The position numbers and the translations under genes were made by a program. The notes beneath the pieces are model-generated. The model made no database searches. It was not told the DNA's origin and worked only from the letters and a program-made list of their open reading frames with translations. Positions 11,771 to 22,545 of a stretch of DNA of 64,000 nt are shown here, one piece after another. How positions within the stretch are numbered: position 1 is the first letter of the stretch; every line of letters starts with the position of its first letter. Source of the DNA: Eriocheir sinensis (Eukaryota; Arthropoda; Malacostraca; Decapoda; Varunidae); the NCBI RefSeq assembly GCF_024679095.1, contig NW_026110517.1, forward strand, positions 41,508-105,507. Direction: 5' to 3'.

Positions 11771-12032
11771 GAATCACTGTGTTACGGTTGTTAGGGAGAC
11801 TCCCTCAAGCAGTTATTATGCTGGAGGTGCAGGCTTGGCACCAGGGTTTAGCAGCCACAGTTTCCCTATTCTTGAGGCACCGAAGGGAAGCTAACCCGAT
11901 GTATCGTCCAAGATGGAGGGTGAACGTGAGTCAGTCACGTCCAGGAGAGCATACAAGCTGCCGAGGCTCGCACCCCGTTCCTGTTGCCGGCACAGTATCT
12001 GCTGTTCCTGTTTTCAGCACCATCCCTTTTAA

Positions 12033-12245
12033 CCCTTTCCTTGCTGAGTGCTCACAACGAGACTGTCCCCAAGGTGCGCTCAGGCAGCCCAGCAGGGTGA
12101 GGGATCTCTCTTAACCGCTCTATCTCAATCTCTATTCATCACAGCTACAAAACAAAGGCACCATTGGAAAGAGGAGGCCAAGATCTATAAGATTCAGTTA
12201 TGCAAGCCTCTCCTGCAAATGTACAGGCACGTTCAGGAAGATAAT
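12033..12245. mobile_element. Fragment of a TTAA-flanked (piggyBac-like) element
   Basis: TTAA at 12029-12032 is followed by CCCTTTCCTTGC. This equals the right end, in reverse, of the complete 601-bp element at 19430-20030, and homology continues through the CATCACAGCTA and AGGCCAAGATCTATA regions. The other terminus is missing. Confidence 0.6.
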
Positions 12246-13165
12246 CGTTGGACACTGAATTGTGATAACATAAAGAAAATATCAGATTAATGGAAAATGA
12301 AACAAAGGATACTTGTGATACTATTAAAAAGGAAAGATACTGTGATTAGCACGAACCCAAACATGGCCAGGTGACTATAATGATGCCATGTTTATTAAAA
12401 GGACATCAGTAGGCTATCCTTGGAAGCAATTAAGACTCATTCACTCACTGCGACGTTGTGAATAAGTGCATATCAAGGATTATTATTACACGAAAAGCAA
12501 GGCGAGGCGAGGGTTGTCAAGGCAACGAGGCCCACAAACCAGTTTACCCTCGCACCCCCCCCGAGAGGATGATGTGAAATGTTTTTATAAATAGTTCCGT
12601 GCTTCACTTATTTGGCGTTTTATGAAAAATCTGTATACACCATCGTGTTCAGGAGGCTTTTTTCTATGAGATGGAATTGTTGATTTTAGTACTCATTTCA
12701 TAGCCACTGCAAATGGTAGCTATATGTAAAATGTGTCATAAACATTACGGAGTGACTATTGAACTTCAACTCGTCACTATTTATTTACTAAGGACAGCAT
12801 TATTGGGTCTCCACCTGGCACCCAAACATGCCTACACCTAATCTAATACATAACTTGACCTAGCCTATCATTACACAAGGGAAGATTTATTGGTAGATAT
12901 GGAGAATCACTCCGTTGGGATCCGTGGGGGGTCCAGGAGGGCTTGTGCCCCCTGGTGGGGCAGCGAAGACGATCTCTCTTCTTTGCTTGTTTTGATGAAC
13001 ATGAGCCACTGCTTTTTACTGTGGTTACAGAAGTTTAATTTAAGAATACGGCCCAAGACCTACCTAGCCACTAACCCTAAGCTGAACCTTGACCTTGCAA
13101 GATGCAGGATGATTTTTAGGGACAGTTTTGGGGGAAAAAAGTGCGTCTTATGAGCCGTCAAATAC
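12246..13165. other. Unassigned mixed-composition DNA
   Basis: No supported gene. It contains a C-run (about 12553) and short open frames without splice context or domain motifs. One GAGGGTTGT...GGCAACGAGG stretch recurs weakly near 13565. I see nothing else to call. Confidence 0.3.
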
Positions 13166-13172
13166 AGTATGT

Positions 13173-13424
<252 letters not shown>

Positions 13425-13610
13425 TCATTGTTGTTCCATAATTATCTTGATGTCATTACTTTGTGTCTAGACCAAGTAAACAGACCAAGACAAGACTAAT
13501 TTTAAGTAGACAGACTAACAAAAAGTGTCTCATCTTTTAATTAACAGTTTCCTGTACGAGGTGAGGGTTGTTGAGGCAGACAGACAGACAGGCTAACATA
13601 AGTGTCTCAG

Positions 13611-13802
13611 GGTGTGGACTCACCCTCGGGTTTGGCCGGCAAGTCTGGCTACATCTTCTGTGCCTCTGAGCCGTCCAAGAAGAGACTCGCTGTGCTGCAG
13701 GGAGCTCTCAGGGGCACACTGGAGGAAGGAAAGGAAAACATCACAAGGGAGAATGACAATGAAAAGGAAGGAAGGAAGAAAGGAAGGTATGAGGCTGGAT
13801 GA
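13611..13802 (+). other. Candidate exon fragment
   Basis: A CTAAC branch-point-like motif and GTGTCTCAG precede an open frame with C/G-biased third positions: GVDSPSGLAGKSGYIFCASE, then PSKKRLAVLQGALRGTLEEG. It then runs into a GGAAGG minisatellite and stops at 13800-13802. The phase does not fit the exon at 3853-4034. I do not recognise the peptide. The codon pattern is better than for neighbouring frames, but no donor site follows, so this is weak. Confidence 0.22.
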
Positions 13803-13968
13803 AGGAACACTGGAAAGGAAGGAAGGAAGGTATGAGGCTGGACGAAGGAACACTGGGAAGGAAGGAAGGAAGGTATGAGGCTGGACGAAGGAACACTGAG
13901 AAGGAAGGAAGGAAGGAAGGTCTGAGGGTGGACGAAGGAACACTGGGAAGGAAGGAAGGAAGGAAGGA

Positions 13969-14004
<36 letters not shown>
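13741..14004. repeat. GGAAGG minisatellite (about 45-55 bp units) and (GA)n
   Basis: About four units with the core TATGAGGCTGGACGAAGGAA separated by GGAAGG runs, ending in (GA)n at 13972-14003. The style resembles the large array at 4140-6385, but the core is different. Confidence 0.9.
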
Positions 14005-14006
<2 letters not shown>

Positions 14007-14066
14007 AGAGAGCTATACATTAAGGTACACTTGGTACATCCACAATTAAATGACTGTCCAGGAGGA

Positions 14067-14127
14067 GGATCCCAACCCTGGCTGGCAGATTCATAGGTAG
14101 GCATGCTAACCACTACACCACGGAGCC
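14067..14127 (-). mobile_element. tRNA-derived SINE head fragment
   Basis: On the minus strand GGCTCCGTGGTGTAGTGGTT then GGGTTGGGATCC resemble the A and B boxes of a tRNA-derived pol III promoter. The anticodon arm does not pair well and no family body follows, so it is a relic rather than a tRNA gene. Confidence 0.45.
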
Positions 14128-14291
14128 AGAAGAATTAGCCACACTATACCAGGATAAATAATTCTTAGTGTGTGCCCTGGTAAGATTCATATGTGCAGCC
14201 CTGGTAGTGGTTCTTATTATGTAACATAGTGAGTCAGTATAAGGGTATTGCTAAGTTCATTATGGCCCCAAGTGACTCAGTGTCGATTTAA

Positions 14292-14929
14292 CCCTTCCGC
14301 TGTGATTGGCATGGATTTGGCCTTCCCTGGTAGCCTGGTAAGATATAGTCCCAGGTCTTTCTCTGCCTCTGTGGTGGAAAGTGGAGTGTTTCCCATGTGG
14401 TATTGGTGTGCTGGATATCCCTTCACTGGTAGCTAGGTAACATATAGTCCCATGTCTTTCTCTGTCTCTGTGGTGGATAGTGGAGTGTTTCTCATGTGGT
14501 ATTGGTGTGCTGGATATCCCTTCACTGGTAGCCTGGTAACATATAGTCCCAGGTCTTTCTCTGTCTCTGTGGTGGATAGTGGAGTGTTTCCCATGTGGTA
14601 TTGGTGTGCTGGATATCCCTTCACTGGTAGCCTGGTAACATATAGTCCCAGGTCTTTCTCTGCCTCTGTGGTGGATAGTGGAGTGTTTCCCATGTGGTAT
14701 TGGTGTGCTGGATATCCCTTCACTGGTAGCCTGGTAACATACACTCCCAGGTCTTTCTCTGCCTCTGTGGTGGATAGTGGAGTGTTTCCCATGTGGTATT
14801 GGTGTGCTGGATATCCCCTCCCATGGTGCAGGACTTTACATTTTTCTTCATTGAATTGTAAGCAGCCACTTTTTGCTCCATTTCAGTAGCTTGGTGATGT
14901 CTAACTGTAGGAAATCCACATTCAAGGGG
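14292..14929 (-). mobile_element. TTAA element family B with five 99-bp units
   Basis: TTAA at 14288-14291 and 14930-14933 flank ends reading CCCTTCCGCTGTG and ATTCAAGGGG. The inside is five copies of a 99-bp unit (core GTGGTGGATAGTGGAGTGTT), then a LINE-derived segment that encodes, on the minus strand, part of a reverse transcriptase. The ends match copy 15489-15830 in inverse orientation. There is no transposase, so it is a MITE. Confidence 0.75.
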
Positions 14930-15090
14930 TTAATTAACCTAGTAGCACATTTAGCACGTGGTACAGGCCCCGCGGGAACGTAAAAAATTAGTAACTAAAT
15001 TTTTTGTCCTTAGGCACAGAAGGCCGAGACAAAATAATTACTCATTTTCTGGATTTTTTGTTATATTATATATGATATTACTATATATAA

Positions 15091-15273
15091 CCCGGTAGCT
15101 GCGGGGATCATGTTTCTTAATGGTCCCTCTAAGCGAGAAAAATGAAAAAAAATCACCCCTCACACAAACCATTCCATAATATAATATATCAATGCATTTG
15201 TGATCAGATTATGTATCATCTATTTTTGGGGGTTTATATCACGGCACAAATTTGGCCCGTCGCTGCTTCCGGG
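15091..15273. mobile_element. TTAA-type element family A, array-free form
   Basis: The ends CCCGGTAGCTGC and GCTGCTTCCGGG form the terminal inverted repeat, and the inside is the family body (GATCATGTTTCTTAATGGTC ... CACAAATTTGGCCCGTCGC). No 35-bp repeat is present. The flanks are ATAA at both ends (15087-15090 and 15274-15277) rather than TTAA, either a non-canonical target or matched mutations. Confidence 0.75.
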
Positions 15274-15488
15274 ATAAGAAACTATAGAAAACTTCACTAG
15301 GGCATAGTATAATAAGCCTGGCATTGTAGTACACCATATACGGCATATAGTCCAGGGCTTCCCAACTCAACTGGCGGCCCGCGGTCCAGATCCGGACTTG
15401 TGGGTGTTGCAGCTGAACCCAAGGCTCCAGCAGACATAAACATGTGTAAATTGAATAGCATGAAGGTCCTGGCGATGGATTCTCTTAA

Positions 15489-15830
15489 CCCCTTGACTAC
15501 GGATTTCCTACAAGAAGACCTCACCAAGCTACAGGAGTGGAGCAAAAAGTGGCTGCTACAATTCAATGAAGAAAAATGTAGTCCTGCACCTTGGGAGGGG
15601 ATATCCAGCACACCAATACCACCATATGGGAAACACTCCACTATCCACTACAGAGGCAGAGAAAGACCTGGGAGTGTATGTTACCAGGCTACCAGTGAAG
15701 GGATATCCAGCACACCAATACCATATGGGAAACACTCCACTATCCACCACAGAGGCAGAGAAAGACCTGGGAGTATAAGCTCACCAGGCTACCAGTGAAA
15801 GCCAAATCCGTGCCAATTGCAGCGGACAGG
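15489..15830 (+). mobile_element. TTAA element family B with two 99-bp units
   Basis: TTAA at 15485-15488 and 15831-15834 flank ends CCCCTTGACTACGG and GCAGCGGACAGG. The first part encodes LINE reverse-transcriptase residues DLTKLQEWSKKWLLQFNEEK, running straight into HMGNTPLSTTEAEKDLGVYV, the 99-bp unit. This short copy shows how the satellite unit relates to the parent LINE. Confidence 0.78.
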
Positions 15831-15834
15831 TTAA

Positions 15835-16196
15835 AATGTGTATTTCCTTGACTGTCTGTAGGGTAAGTTAGGGGTGTGTTATACATAATATACTTAACCT
15901 ATTAATGCAGATAAAAGTTTAGTAGTATAGATTATATTAAATATCAATAACAGAAAAAAGCTTTAATGGCGGTCGAGGCACAAGTGCACAGCTGAATCTA
16001 AGTGTGAGTTTTGGCCTCTCATCAATAGTATCTGTACTCATGAGTAAGCCAGTAGTACGTTGGCAGGGTGTTGAGTACAATAATATATCGTGATGACAAA
16101 GGGGTATAAAATAGTTTTTTTTAATTTTCAGAAGCGACCGTTCTGCTGGTGTGTATTCAATAGGTGTACGTTAAGTTGCCGGCACATTCACAGACC
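15835..16196. other. Unassigned AT-rich DNA
   Basis: Moderately AT-rich with no open frame, element ends or promoter signals that I can support. Confidence 0.3.
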
Positions 16197-16846
16197 AACA
16201 GCTCATTCAAGTACATTTTACCCCATGAATCCAGAGTACAGTATATAGACAATTATATTTCCTGTGGAGAAGCAAATTTAAAGTATCTCAATAAAAACAA
16301 AACTTTTATAAAACTTTTCGGAAAACTCGACATGAAACTTTGCCACTAAATAGCTCATTCAAGTACAATTTACCCCATGAATCCAGAGTATATAGACAAT
16401 TATATTTCCTGTGGAGAAGCGAATTTAAAATATCTCAACAAAAACAAAACTTTTATAAAACTTTTCGGAAAACTCTACATAATACTTTGCCACTAAAGAG
16501 CTCATTCAAGTACATTTTACCCCATGAATCCAGAGTATATAGACAATTATATTCCCTGTGGAGAAGCGAATTCAAATTATCTCAACACAAACAAAACTTT
16601 TCTAAAACTTTTCGGAAAACTCGACATAATACTTTGCCACTAAAAAGCTCATTCAAGTACAATTTACCCCATGAATCCAGAGTATATAGACAATTATATT
16701 TCCTGTGGAGAAGCGAATTTGAAATATCTCAGCAAAAATAAAACTATTATAAAACTTTTCTGAAAACTCTACATAATACTTTGCCACTAAAGAGCTCATT
16801 CAAGTACAATTTACCCCATGAATCCAGAGTGTATAGACATCAAATG
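16197..16846. repeat. 147-bp tandem repeat, about 4.3 copies
   Basis: GCTCATTCAAGTACA recurs at 16200, 16353, 16500, 16647 and 16794; three of the four spacings are exactly 147 bp. Units are highly similar and include GAATCCAGAGTATATAGACA. Because 147 is a multiple of three, an open frame runs through several units, but nothing suggests a protein. Confidence 0.9.
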
Positions 16847-17062
16847 AGAGATAGAGCCTTGGAGTAGGTTTTTAGATTTTAGTTTTGCATTATAATCTTT
16901 ACTGTTTCCCTAAGATAGACAATAGCAATCCAGCATGCTTCTGTCCTTCAAGATCTGCATGTCCTTGTCTTAAGAACCAGAAGAACCAGAGAAGGCAGTG
17001 AGCGAGGGTGACCATCTCAAACACAGTTATCTAAGAAGAGAAGGAGTATGGGAAACTATATA

Positions 17063-17649
17063 GAGTCATCCCTCAAATAGTTTAGTTTCGGTTTTATACG
17101 GATTGTCATAGAAGAGCTTTTAAGGATTTTTATTCCTGCTTGTCGGGAAATTTAAAAATCCCTAAAAAATCAGTTTTGAAAATACACATAAAAACGAAAC
17201 CGATCTATTGGAAACCGTACTGTTGTGCTGGAAGCTTCCCCCGGCGACCATAGGCCTCTAGAAGGCTCCGGGAGGAACGAGCAGGGGGGCGGGGAACAAG
17301 GCGAGCCGTCCGCGCCCGGCGGGGCGCGGCCAGGCGCCAGGCGGGAAGTGTTGCCAACTCGCACATACTTTAGCTACATGTTCTTGTATGATCTAAAATA
17401 TACTGTAACATTCTAGACTGTACTGTTCTGGATATATATAGGAGAAGAGGGCGAGAGGAGCCCAGTCCCAGTCATAGTAAGCTAGTGTTCAGTGAAGAGT
17501 CAGAGTAAAGTGTACTACTAAGGAAGAACATTAAACTATACAGAAACTGTACAAAGTGTTTACATTCCTCCCTCCCAAGGAGTCTCCTGACGGCGACACG
17601 GAACCCAAGTAATACGTCCGGCATAACAGTACTATTTGAGGGCCGACTG
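17063..17649. mobile_element. Palindromic TA-flanked MITE split by a solo LTR
   Basis: The ends read GAGTCATCCCTCAAATAG and CTATTTGAGGGCCGACTG with TA on both sides. The body matches the intact 191-bp copy at 17946-18136 once the 17221-17628 insert is ignored. Confidence 0.75.
17221..17628 (+). mobile_element. Solo LTR of an LTR retrotransposon
   Basis: A 408-bp unit begins TGTTGTGCTGG and ends CCGGCATAACA (TG...CA) with a 4-bp GTAC duplication on each side (17217-17220 and 17629-17632). Inside lies a TATA-like GGATATATATAGG near 17430 and an ATTAAA poly(A)-like signal near 17531, in the order expected of U3-R. No internal region or second LTR is present, so it is a recombination product. 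The target size fits Gypsy-type elements; orientation is inferred from the TATA and poly(A) order. Confidence 0.7.
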
Positions 17650-17945
17650 TATTCTATGAAAAACTTATACTTAATTCAATCTAATTTGACTTTTACACTC
17701 AACGTAAACCCTACAAAGAAAATATATATTAAATCTCTTTCCTCTTTTGACCCACTGAAGTTACACACCAATCTCCTTAAGCAAGAGCTGGCTAACATGT
17801 ACAGTGAACCTCTTTGAGTCAGCACAGCACAGCACAGCACGGCCCTGACAGACTTAGCAGGATTGCCAACTTATGGGACTGGCCTTATCATTACACACAA
17901 ACACACACACACACAAAAATAAATGAGAAAATAAGAAGATGAAAA

Positions 17946-18136
17946 CAGCTGTCCCTCAAATAGTACAGGTTCCAAGAGTTTGGTTTCGGTTTTATGTACA
18001 TTTTCTAAGATGATTTTTTAGGATTTTTAAACTTCCCGACAAGCATGAAATTTTAAATTCCTAAAAGATCTTCGAGGACAATCCGTTTAAAACCGAAACT
18101 GGACTATTGGAAACTGTACTATTTGAGGGATGACTG
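17946..18136. mobile_element. Intact palindromic MITE, 191 bp
   Basis: The arms begin CAGCTGTCCCTCAAATAG and end CTATTTGAGGGATGACTG, and the rest is largely self-complementary (GTTTCGGTTTTA and TAAAACCGAAAC). TA follows the right end. It is the reference copy for the pieces at 17063-17649 and 22299-22365. Confidence 0.8.
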
Positions 18137-18272
18137 TAATAGATGACTCCGATAAAAATAATAATAAAAAATCATGTTACTATTAAGTACTTAGTTCGTG
18201 TCGTCTATAGAAATTAAGTACGGAAAGTTTAAAACAGGCAATGAAGAAATTACGAGGAGTTGGTCAGTTATA

Positions 18273-18700
18273 CAGGTAACTCTCGATTTACGCGAGTTTG
18301 GTTAACGCATTTTTAAAATAACGCGTGGTCCAAAATCCAAATAAATGTTTAATTTACACGTTTTTTTCACTTATACGCGATATTTTCTGGAGTGTCCACC
18401 AGATGTCTCACGCAACTGGACTCACACGGCGCCATGGCCACACACCTGAGCTCAGTTCTTCCTGCGCGCCACTTGAACAACAATACAGTACCCACGCTGC
18501 TCAACAACAACAACAACACCCTCGCTGCTGTGCTACCACGAGGGGAAGGGCAGCCAGAGGAGGAACCACGAGAGGGAGAGGAGTCAGAGTGATACAGTAG
18601 GCAATAAAGGTACAAACCGACCTCTTGTTGGATTTACATCGTTTTTGATTGACGCGACCTCTTCAAGGACACAATACTCGCGTAAATTGAGAGTTACCTG
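18273..18700. mobile_element. Pogo/Tigger-like MITE, copy 1 of 3 (428 bp)
   Basis: The termini CAGGTAACTCTCGATTTACG and GTAAATTGAGAGTTACCTG are inverted repeats, flanked by TA (18271-18272 and 18701-18702). The inside contains a CAACAACAAC tract and GAGGGGAAGGGCAGCC. No transposase frame is present. Further copies lie at 30524-30946 and 37349-37768. Confidence 0.85.
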
Positions 18701-18702
18701 TA

Positions 18703-19028
18703 TAAACCACATGTCGTATCTATCATTTTCATGCCTCAAACTCTCGTACCCACACAAGTAACGTGAGAAAATCAATCATTATTATTATTATTATACAAAA
18801 AAAAGGAAACAATACAAAAAAGCCTGCTACTCGCTGCTCCTGTGAAGAATCTGAAGAGGTGGACGAAAGAGCAGTTATTTATGTGAAAAGAATGACCAAG
18901 TTATCGCGTGCTTAATGTTTGATGCTTACGGAAGCTTGGCAATGCTATACCTACCGCTCTGGATGACACGCAGAACATACCCAAGGGGAGGGTATATTCT
19001 GTGTGTTCTGTGGATATGGTGAGTGATT
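18703..19028. other. Unassigned DNA with a short (TTA)n
   Basis: (TTA)n at 18778-18795 followed by a GCCTGCTACTCGCTGCTCC stretch also found near 8865, so part of this is a dispersed repeat that I cannot name. No gene is seen. Confidence 0.35.
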
Positions 19029-19032
19029 TTAA

Positions 19033-20060
19033 CCCAGTAGCAGCGACGGGCCAAATTTGTGACTTTACCGTGTCGCAGCGATGGGACAAATTATGGCTTT
19101 ACTGTGTAGCAGTGACGGGCCAAATTGTGGCTTTACCGTGTAGCAACGACAGGACAAATTTGTGGCTTTACCGTGTAGCAGCGATGGGACAAATTTGTGG
19201 CTTTACCGTGTAGCAGCGACGGGACAAATTTGTGGCTTTACCATGTAGCAGCGATGGGACAAATTTGTGGCTTTACCGTGTAGCAGCGACGGGCCAAATT
19301 TATGCCATGATATAAACCCAAAAAAATAGATGATACATAATCTGATCACAAATGCTTTGATATGTATTATGAAATGGTTTGTGTGAGGGGTGATTTTTTC
19401 TTATTTTTCTTGCTTGGAGGGACCATTAACCCTTTCACTGCTAAACTCTGGCAGCGAGCGTTAGACGTATTTGCTGGTGGTGCTAAATGCTCACTGCAAG
19501 CTTCACCCGCACTCAAATCTCCCGCGTATGAAATTGTTCCAACACTAATTCTCACAACACAGGATTGAGTATGTTCTTCACTAAATTTGGTGGGAAATCA
19601 TATCAGCCCAGCGCGGCAAATCTACGGACGAGTGACTGGTGGATGTTCTTGCCCAATATAGCGACATTTTTGCATAGCTTCACCTATCACCTGACTGATT
19701 CTTTGACCAAATAGTTGTAAATATTGCAGTTGGCAATACTCCCTTGCCAGAGTCTGAAGGAGAGATGTCCGCAGTTCCCTCAATATGGCTGATCATCCCG
19801 CACGCACCGACGTAAGTGTTAACATTCAACACTCCCTGAACGTGCATGTACGTTCGTAAGAGAGGCATACATAACCGACTCCTATAGATCTGGACCTCCT
19901 CTTTCCAATGGTGTTTTTGGTTTTTAGCTGTGATGAATAGTTTTTGAGATACAGAGGTTAAAAGAGACCCCCCATTGGGCTGCCCGACTGTGCCTGAGGG
20001 GATAGTCGCGTCCGTCCCGCAAGGAAAGGGTTCAGAAACGTGATCCCCGCTGCTACCGGG
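19033..20060. mobile_element. TTAA element family A with about eight 35-bp units, split by a nested element
   Basis: TTAA flanks at 19029-19032 and 20061-20064 and ends CCCAGTAGCAGC / GCTGCTACCGGG define the element. 35-bp units (GTAGCAGCGACGGG..., CAAATTTGTGGCTTTACC) fill 19037-19300. The body is broken at 19429 and resumes at 20035 after a 601-bp insertion. Confidence 0.8.
19430..20030. mobile_element. TTAA element family C (601 bp), nested
   Basis: It lies between TTAA (19426-19429) and TTCA (20031-20034, one base changed). The ends CCCTTTCACTGC and GCAAGGAAAGGG form an imperfect inverted repeat. The host body is restored exactly when the element and one target copy are removed. Another fragment of the family is at 12033-12245. 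It is non-autonomous. Confidence 0.75.
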
Positions 20061-20173
20061 TTAAAGTTGCATGCCCTTGATCAATTTTGTTTCCACTGAG
20101 CATAATACCTCTGGCTTGCTTTCCTTTACAAGCTTAGATAATAATTTAGCTTTAGTTTGGCTGATAGGAAAAA

Positions 20174-20556
20174 GTTTTGTTTAGTCGGCGCAACATCTGT
20201 GGTCATATGCCGGAGAGAGACAGAAGGGGAAGGAATTATAGGAGAAGGGAACAGTTGAAGAAGAAACAGCAAAAGAGGAAGAAGAAGAAGAAGTTGGAAA
20301 ATTTTGTTTAGTCAGTGCAACATCTGTGGTCATATGCTGGAGAGAGACAGAAGGGGAAGGAATTATAGGAGAAGGGAACAGACCCCAGGAGACAGGACAC
20401 AACCCCCGATTAATACCTGGTACCCATTCACTGCTGGGTGGACAGGGGCGTAGGGTATCGGAGAAGCCACCCAAATTTTTCCATTCCGCCTGGGAATCGA
20501 ACCCGGGCTCTCTCGGTTGTGAGCTGAGTGTGCTAACCACTGCACCAAGAAGCCTC
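20174..20556 (-). mobile_element. SINE-V copy with duplicated 3' module
   Basis: The minus-strand head reads TGCAGTGGTTAGCACACTC then CCGGGTTCGATTCCC (pol III A and B boxes). The body follows, and the 3' module of about 90 bp (GTCGGCGCAACATCTGTGGT on +) is present twice, at about 20174 and 20300. A GAAGAAGAAG tract separates the two modules. Confidence 0.8.
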
Positions 20557-20599
20557 CTTGGTCTTCAGTACTCATGTCTTCCCTTAAATTCTCAAGTCA

Positions 20600-20935
20600 A
20601 TTTTAGCTTTCCCAATAGACGCATAGATCACTTGAAGAGCTTGAACAAAGAGGTTCTCCAATTTAGAGAGCTAACTTTAGGCATTCAAGATTCATAGACA
20701 GGAACACAGGCACTGAGAGGACATAGGAAGAACTTAATGAAGGAACCTGTTTGAGTGACTTAAAAGGTATAGTTTTCCACATAGAACTGTTAACACATGA
20801 ACACCTTGCGGGAAGAGGTGGTGGAGGCGAACAGTGTCCACCAAATGAAGGAAAGGCGGGATAAATTTAGATATGGAGATGGGACTATTAAGAGCTTAGC
20901 GCGGGCCCGGTAGACTATAAATAGGTAGATACATA
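20600..20935 (+). pseudogene. Degenerate LINE 3' end
   Basis: Broken frames resemble the end of the LINE at 39969-40358: a GHRKNLMKEP-like stretch, then LREEVVEANSV and RDKFRYGDGT. Many stops and shifts are present. The copy ends in AAATAGGTAGATACATACA. Confidence 0.55.
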
Positions 20936-21075
20936 CACACTAGCAAAAGTAATTATAATAGCCAATATTATTAAGTGATACCGATATGCATTGATACCTT
21001 AGAAAAGTTGCTAGTAAATTAACTGAAAAATATGAAGAAGTTTACTGAGAAATTGTAAAGCCAAACCATTAGTTC

Positions 21076-21300
21076 AAGAATGTAAGGAGTCTGCAAGAGG
21101 CTAGTTGACCCATACAAGGCAGCTCCTATAAGCCTAACCCCACTTAACCTCACCATCCATGAATTTATCCAACCTCTTCTTGAATGTTTCTATGGTTCTG
21201 GCACCCACAATATGACTGCCAAGCCTGTTCCACTCATCCATGACTCAAGTGGTTAACCAATTCTTGCCTACGTCTTTGTTGAATCCGAATTTATCTAACT
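21076..21300 (-). pseudogene. LINE 3' end fragment (CR1-like)
   Basis: On the minus strand the last codons read DEWNRLGSHIVGARTIETF and KKRLDKFMDGEVKWG, then stop, the typical C-terminus of CR1/Jockey-type ORF2. The untranslated tail (CTTGCAGACTCC, ending ACATTCTT) is homologous to the tail of the LINE at 6387. About 75 codons survive. Confidence 0.7.
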
Positions 21301-21303
21301 TAA

Positions 21304-22296
21304 CCCGGTAGCAGCGGGGATCATGTTTCTTAATGGTCCCTCCAAGCGAGAAAAATGAGAAAAAATCACCCCTCACACAAACCATTTCATAATATATATC
21401 AAAGCATTTGTGATCAGATTATGTATCATCTATTTTGGGGGGTTAAAATCATGGCACAAATTTGGCCCGTCACTGCTACACGGTAAAGCCACAAATTTGG
21501 CCCGTCGCTGCTACACGGTAAAGCCACAAATTTGGCCCGTCGCTGCTACACGGTAAAGCCACAAATTTGGCCCGTCACTGCTACACGGTAAAGCCACAAA
21601 TTTGGCCCGTCGCTGTTACACGGTAAAGCCACAAATTTGGCCCGTTGCTGGTACACGGTAAAGCCACAAATTTGGCCAGTCGCTGTTACACGGTAAAGCC
21701 ACAAATTTGGCCAGTCGCTGTTACACGGTAAAGCCACAAATTTGGCCCGTTGCTGCTACACGGTAAAGCCACAAATTTGGCCCGTCACTGCTACATGGTA
21801 AAGCCACAAATTTGGCCCGTCACTGCTACATGGTAAAGCCACAAATTTGGCCAGTCGCTGTTACATGGTAAAGCCACAAATTTGGCCCATTGCTGCTACA
21901 CGGTAAAGCCACAAATTTGGCCCGTCACTGCTACATGGTAAAGCCACAAGTTTGGCCCGTCGCTGCTACATGGTAAAGCCACAAATTTGGCCCGTCACTG
22001 CTACATGGTAAAGCCACAAATTTGGCCCGTCGCTGCTACACGGTAAAGCCACAAATTTGGCCCGTCACTGCTACATGGTAAAGCCACAAGTTTGGCCCGT
22101 CGCTGCTACATGGTAAAGCCACAAATTTGGCCCGTCACTGCTACATGGTAAAGCCACAAATTTGGCCCGTCGCTGCTACACGGTAAAGCCACAAATTTGG
22201 CCCGTCGCTGCTACACGGTAAAGCCACAAATTTGGCCCGTCGCTGCTACACGGTAAAGCCACAAATTTGGCCCGTCGCTGCTACACGGTAAAGCCA
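21304..22296. mobile_element. TTAA element family A with 24 35-bp units, right end missing
   Basis: TTAA (21300-21303) and CCCGGTAGCAGC open the element, the body follows to about 21470, and then CGGTAAAGCCACAAATTTGG recurs every 35 bp from 21481 to 22286 (24 times). Most changes are CGGTAA/TGGTAA and CGCTG/CACTG. The array breaks off into half of another MITE with no terminal repeat, suggesting a recombination or deletion junction. Confidence 0.85.
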
Positions 22297-22298
22297 CA

Positions 22299-22365
22299 AA
22301 TCTATGAAAATCCACATACAACCGAAACCGAGCCATTGAAAACTGTACTATTTGAGGGACAACTA
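22299..22365. mobile_element. Half of the palindromic TA MITE
   Basis: ACCGAAACCGAGCCATTGAA then CTGTACTATTTGAGGGACAA match the right half of 17946-18136. The left half is missing at the junction with the 35-bp array. Confidence 0.6.
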
Positions 22366-22435
22366 GAAAATATAGAAAATAAAACTCCCGGGGCATGACA
22401 CTCTCACCGGCATCTTGGCAATATAGACTTTATCT

Positions 22436-22545
22436 TCATGGTAGGAAAAAGCGTCGAGAACAACCGAGACCTCTTCCTTGTCTATGTCGAACTAGCGAAA
22501 GCTTTTGACACCATGAACAGAGACATACGAAGAGCACACTCACCA
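22436..22545 (+). pseudogene. LINE reverse-transcriptase fragment
   Basis: About 35 codons encode SVENNRDLFLVYVELAKAFD then TMNRD, matching the motif 3 region of LINE reverse transcriptases (usually 'VDLxKAFDTVNR'; here the catalytic Asp of VDL is Glu). No other domain remains. The sequence differs from the other LINEs in the window, so it belongs to another family. Confidence 0.55.

Noticed and set aside
11779..12114. 111-codon open frame
   Set aside because: It crosses the left terminus of a TTAA element and has no splice or domain evidence.
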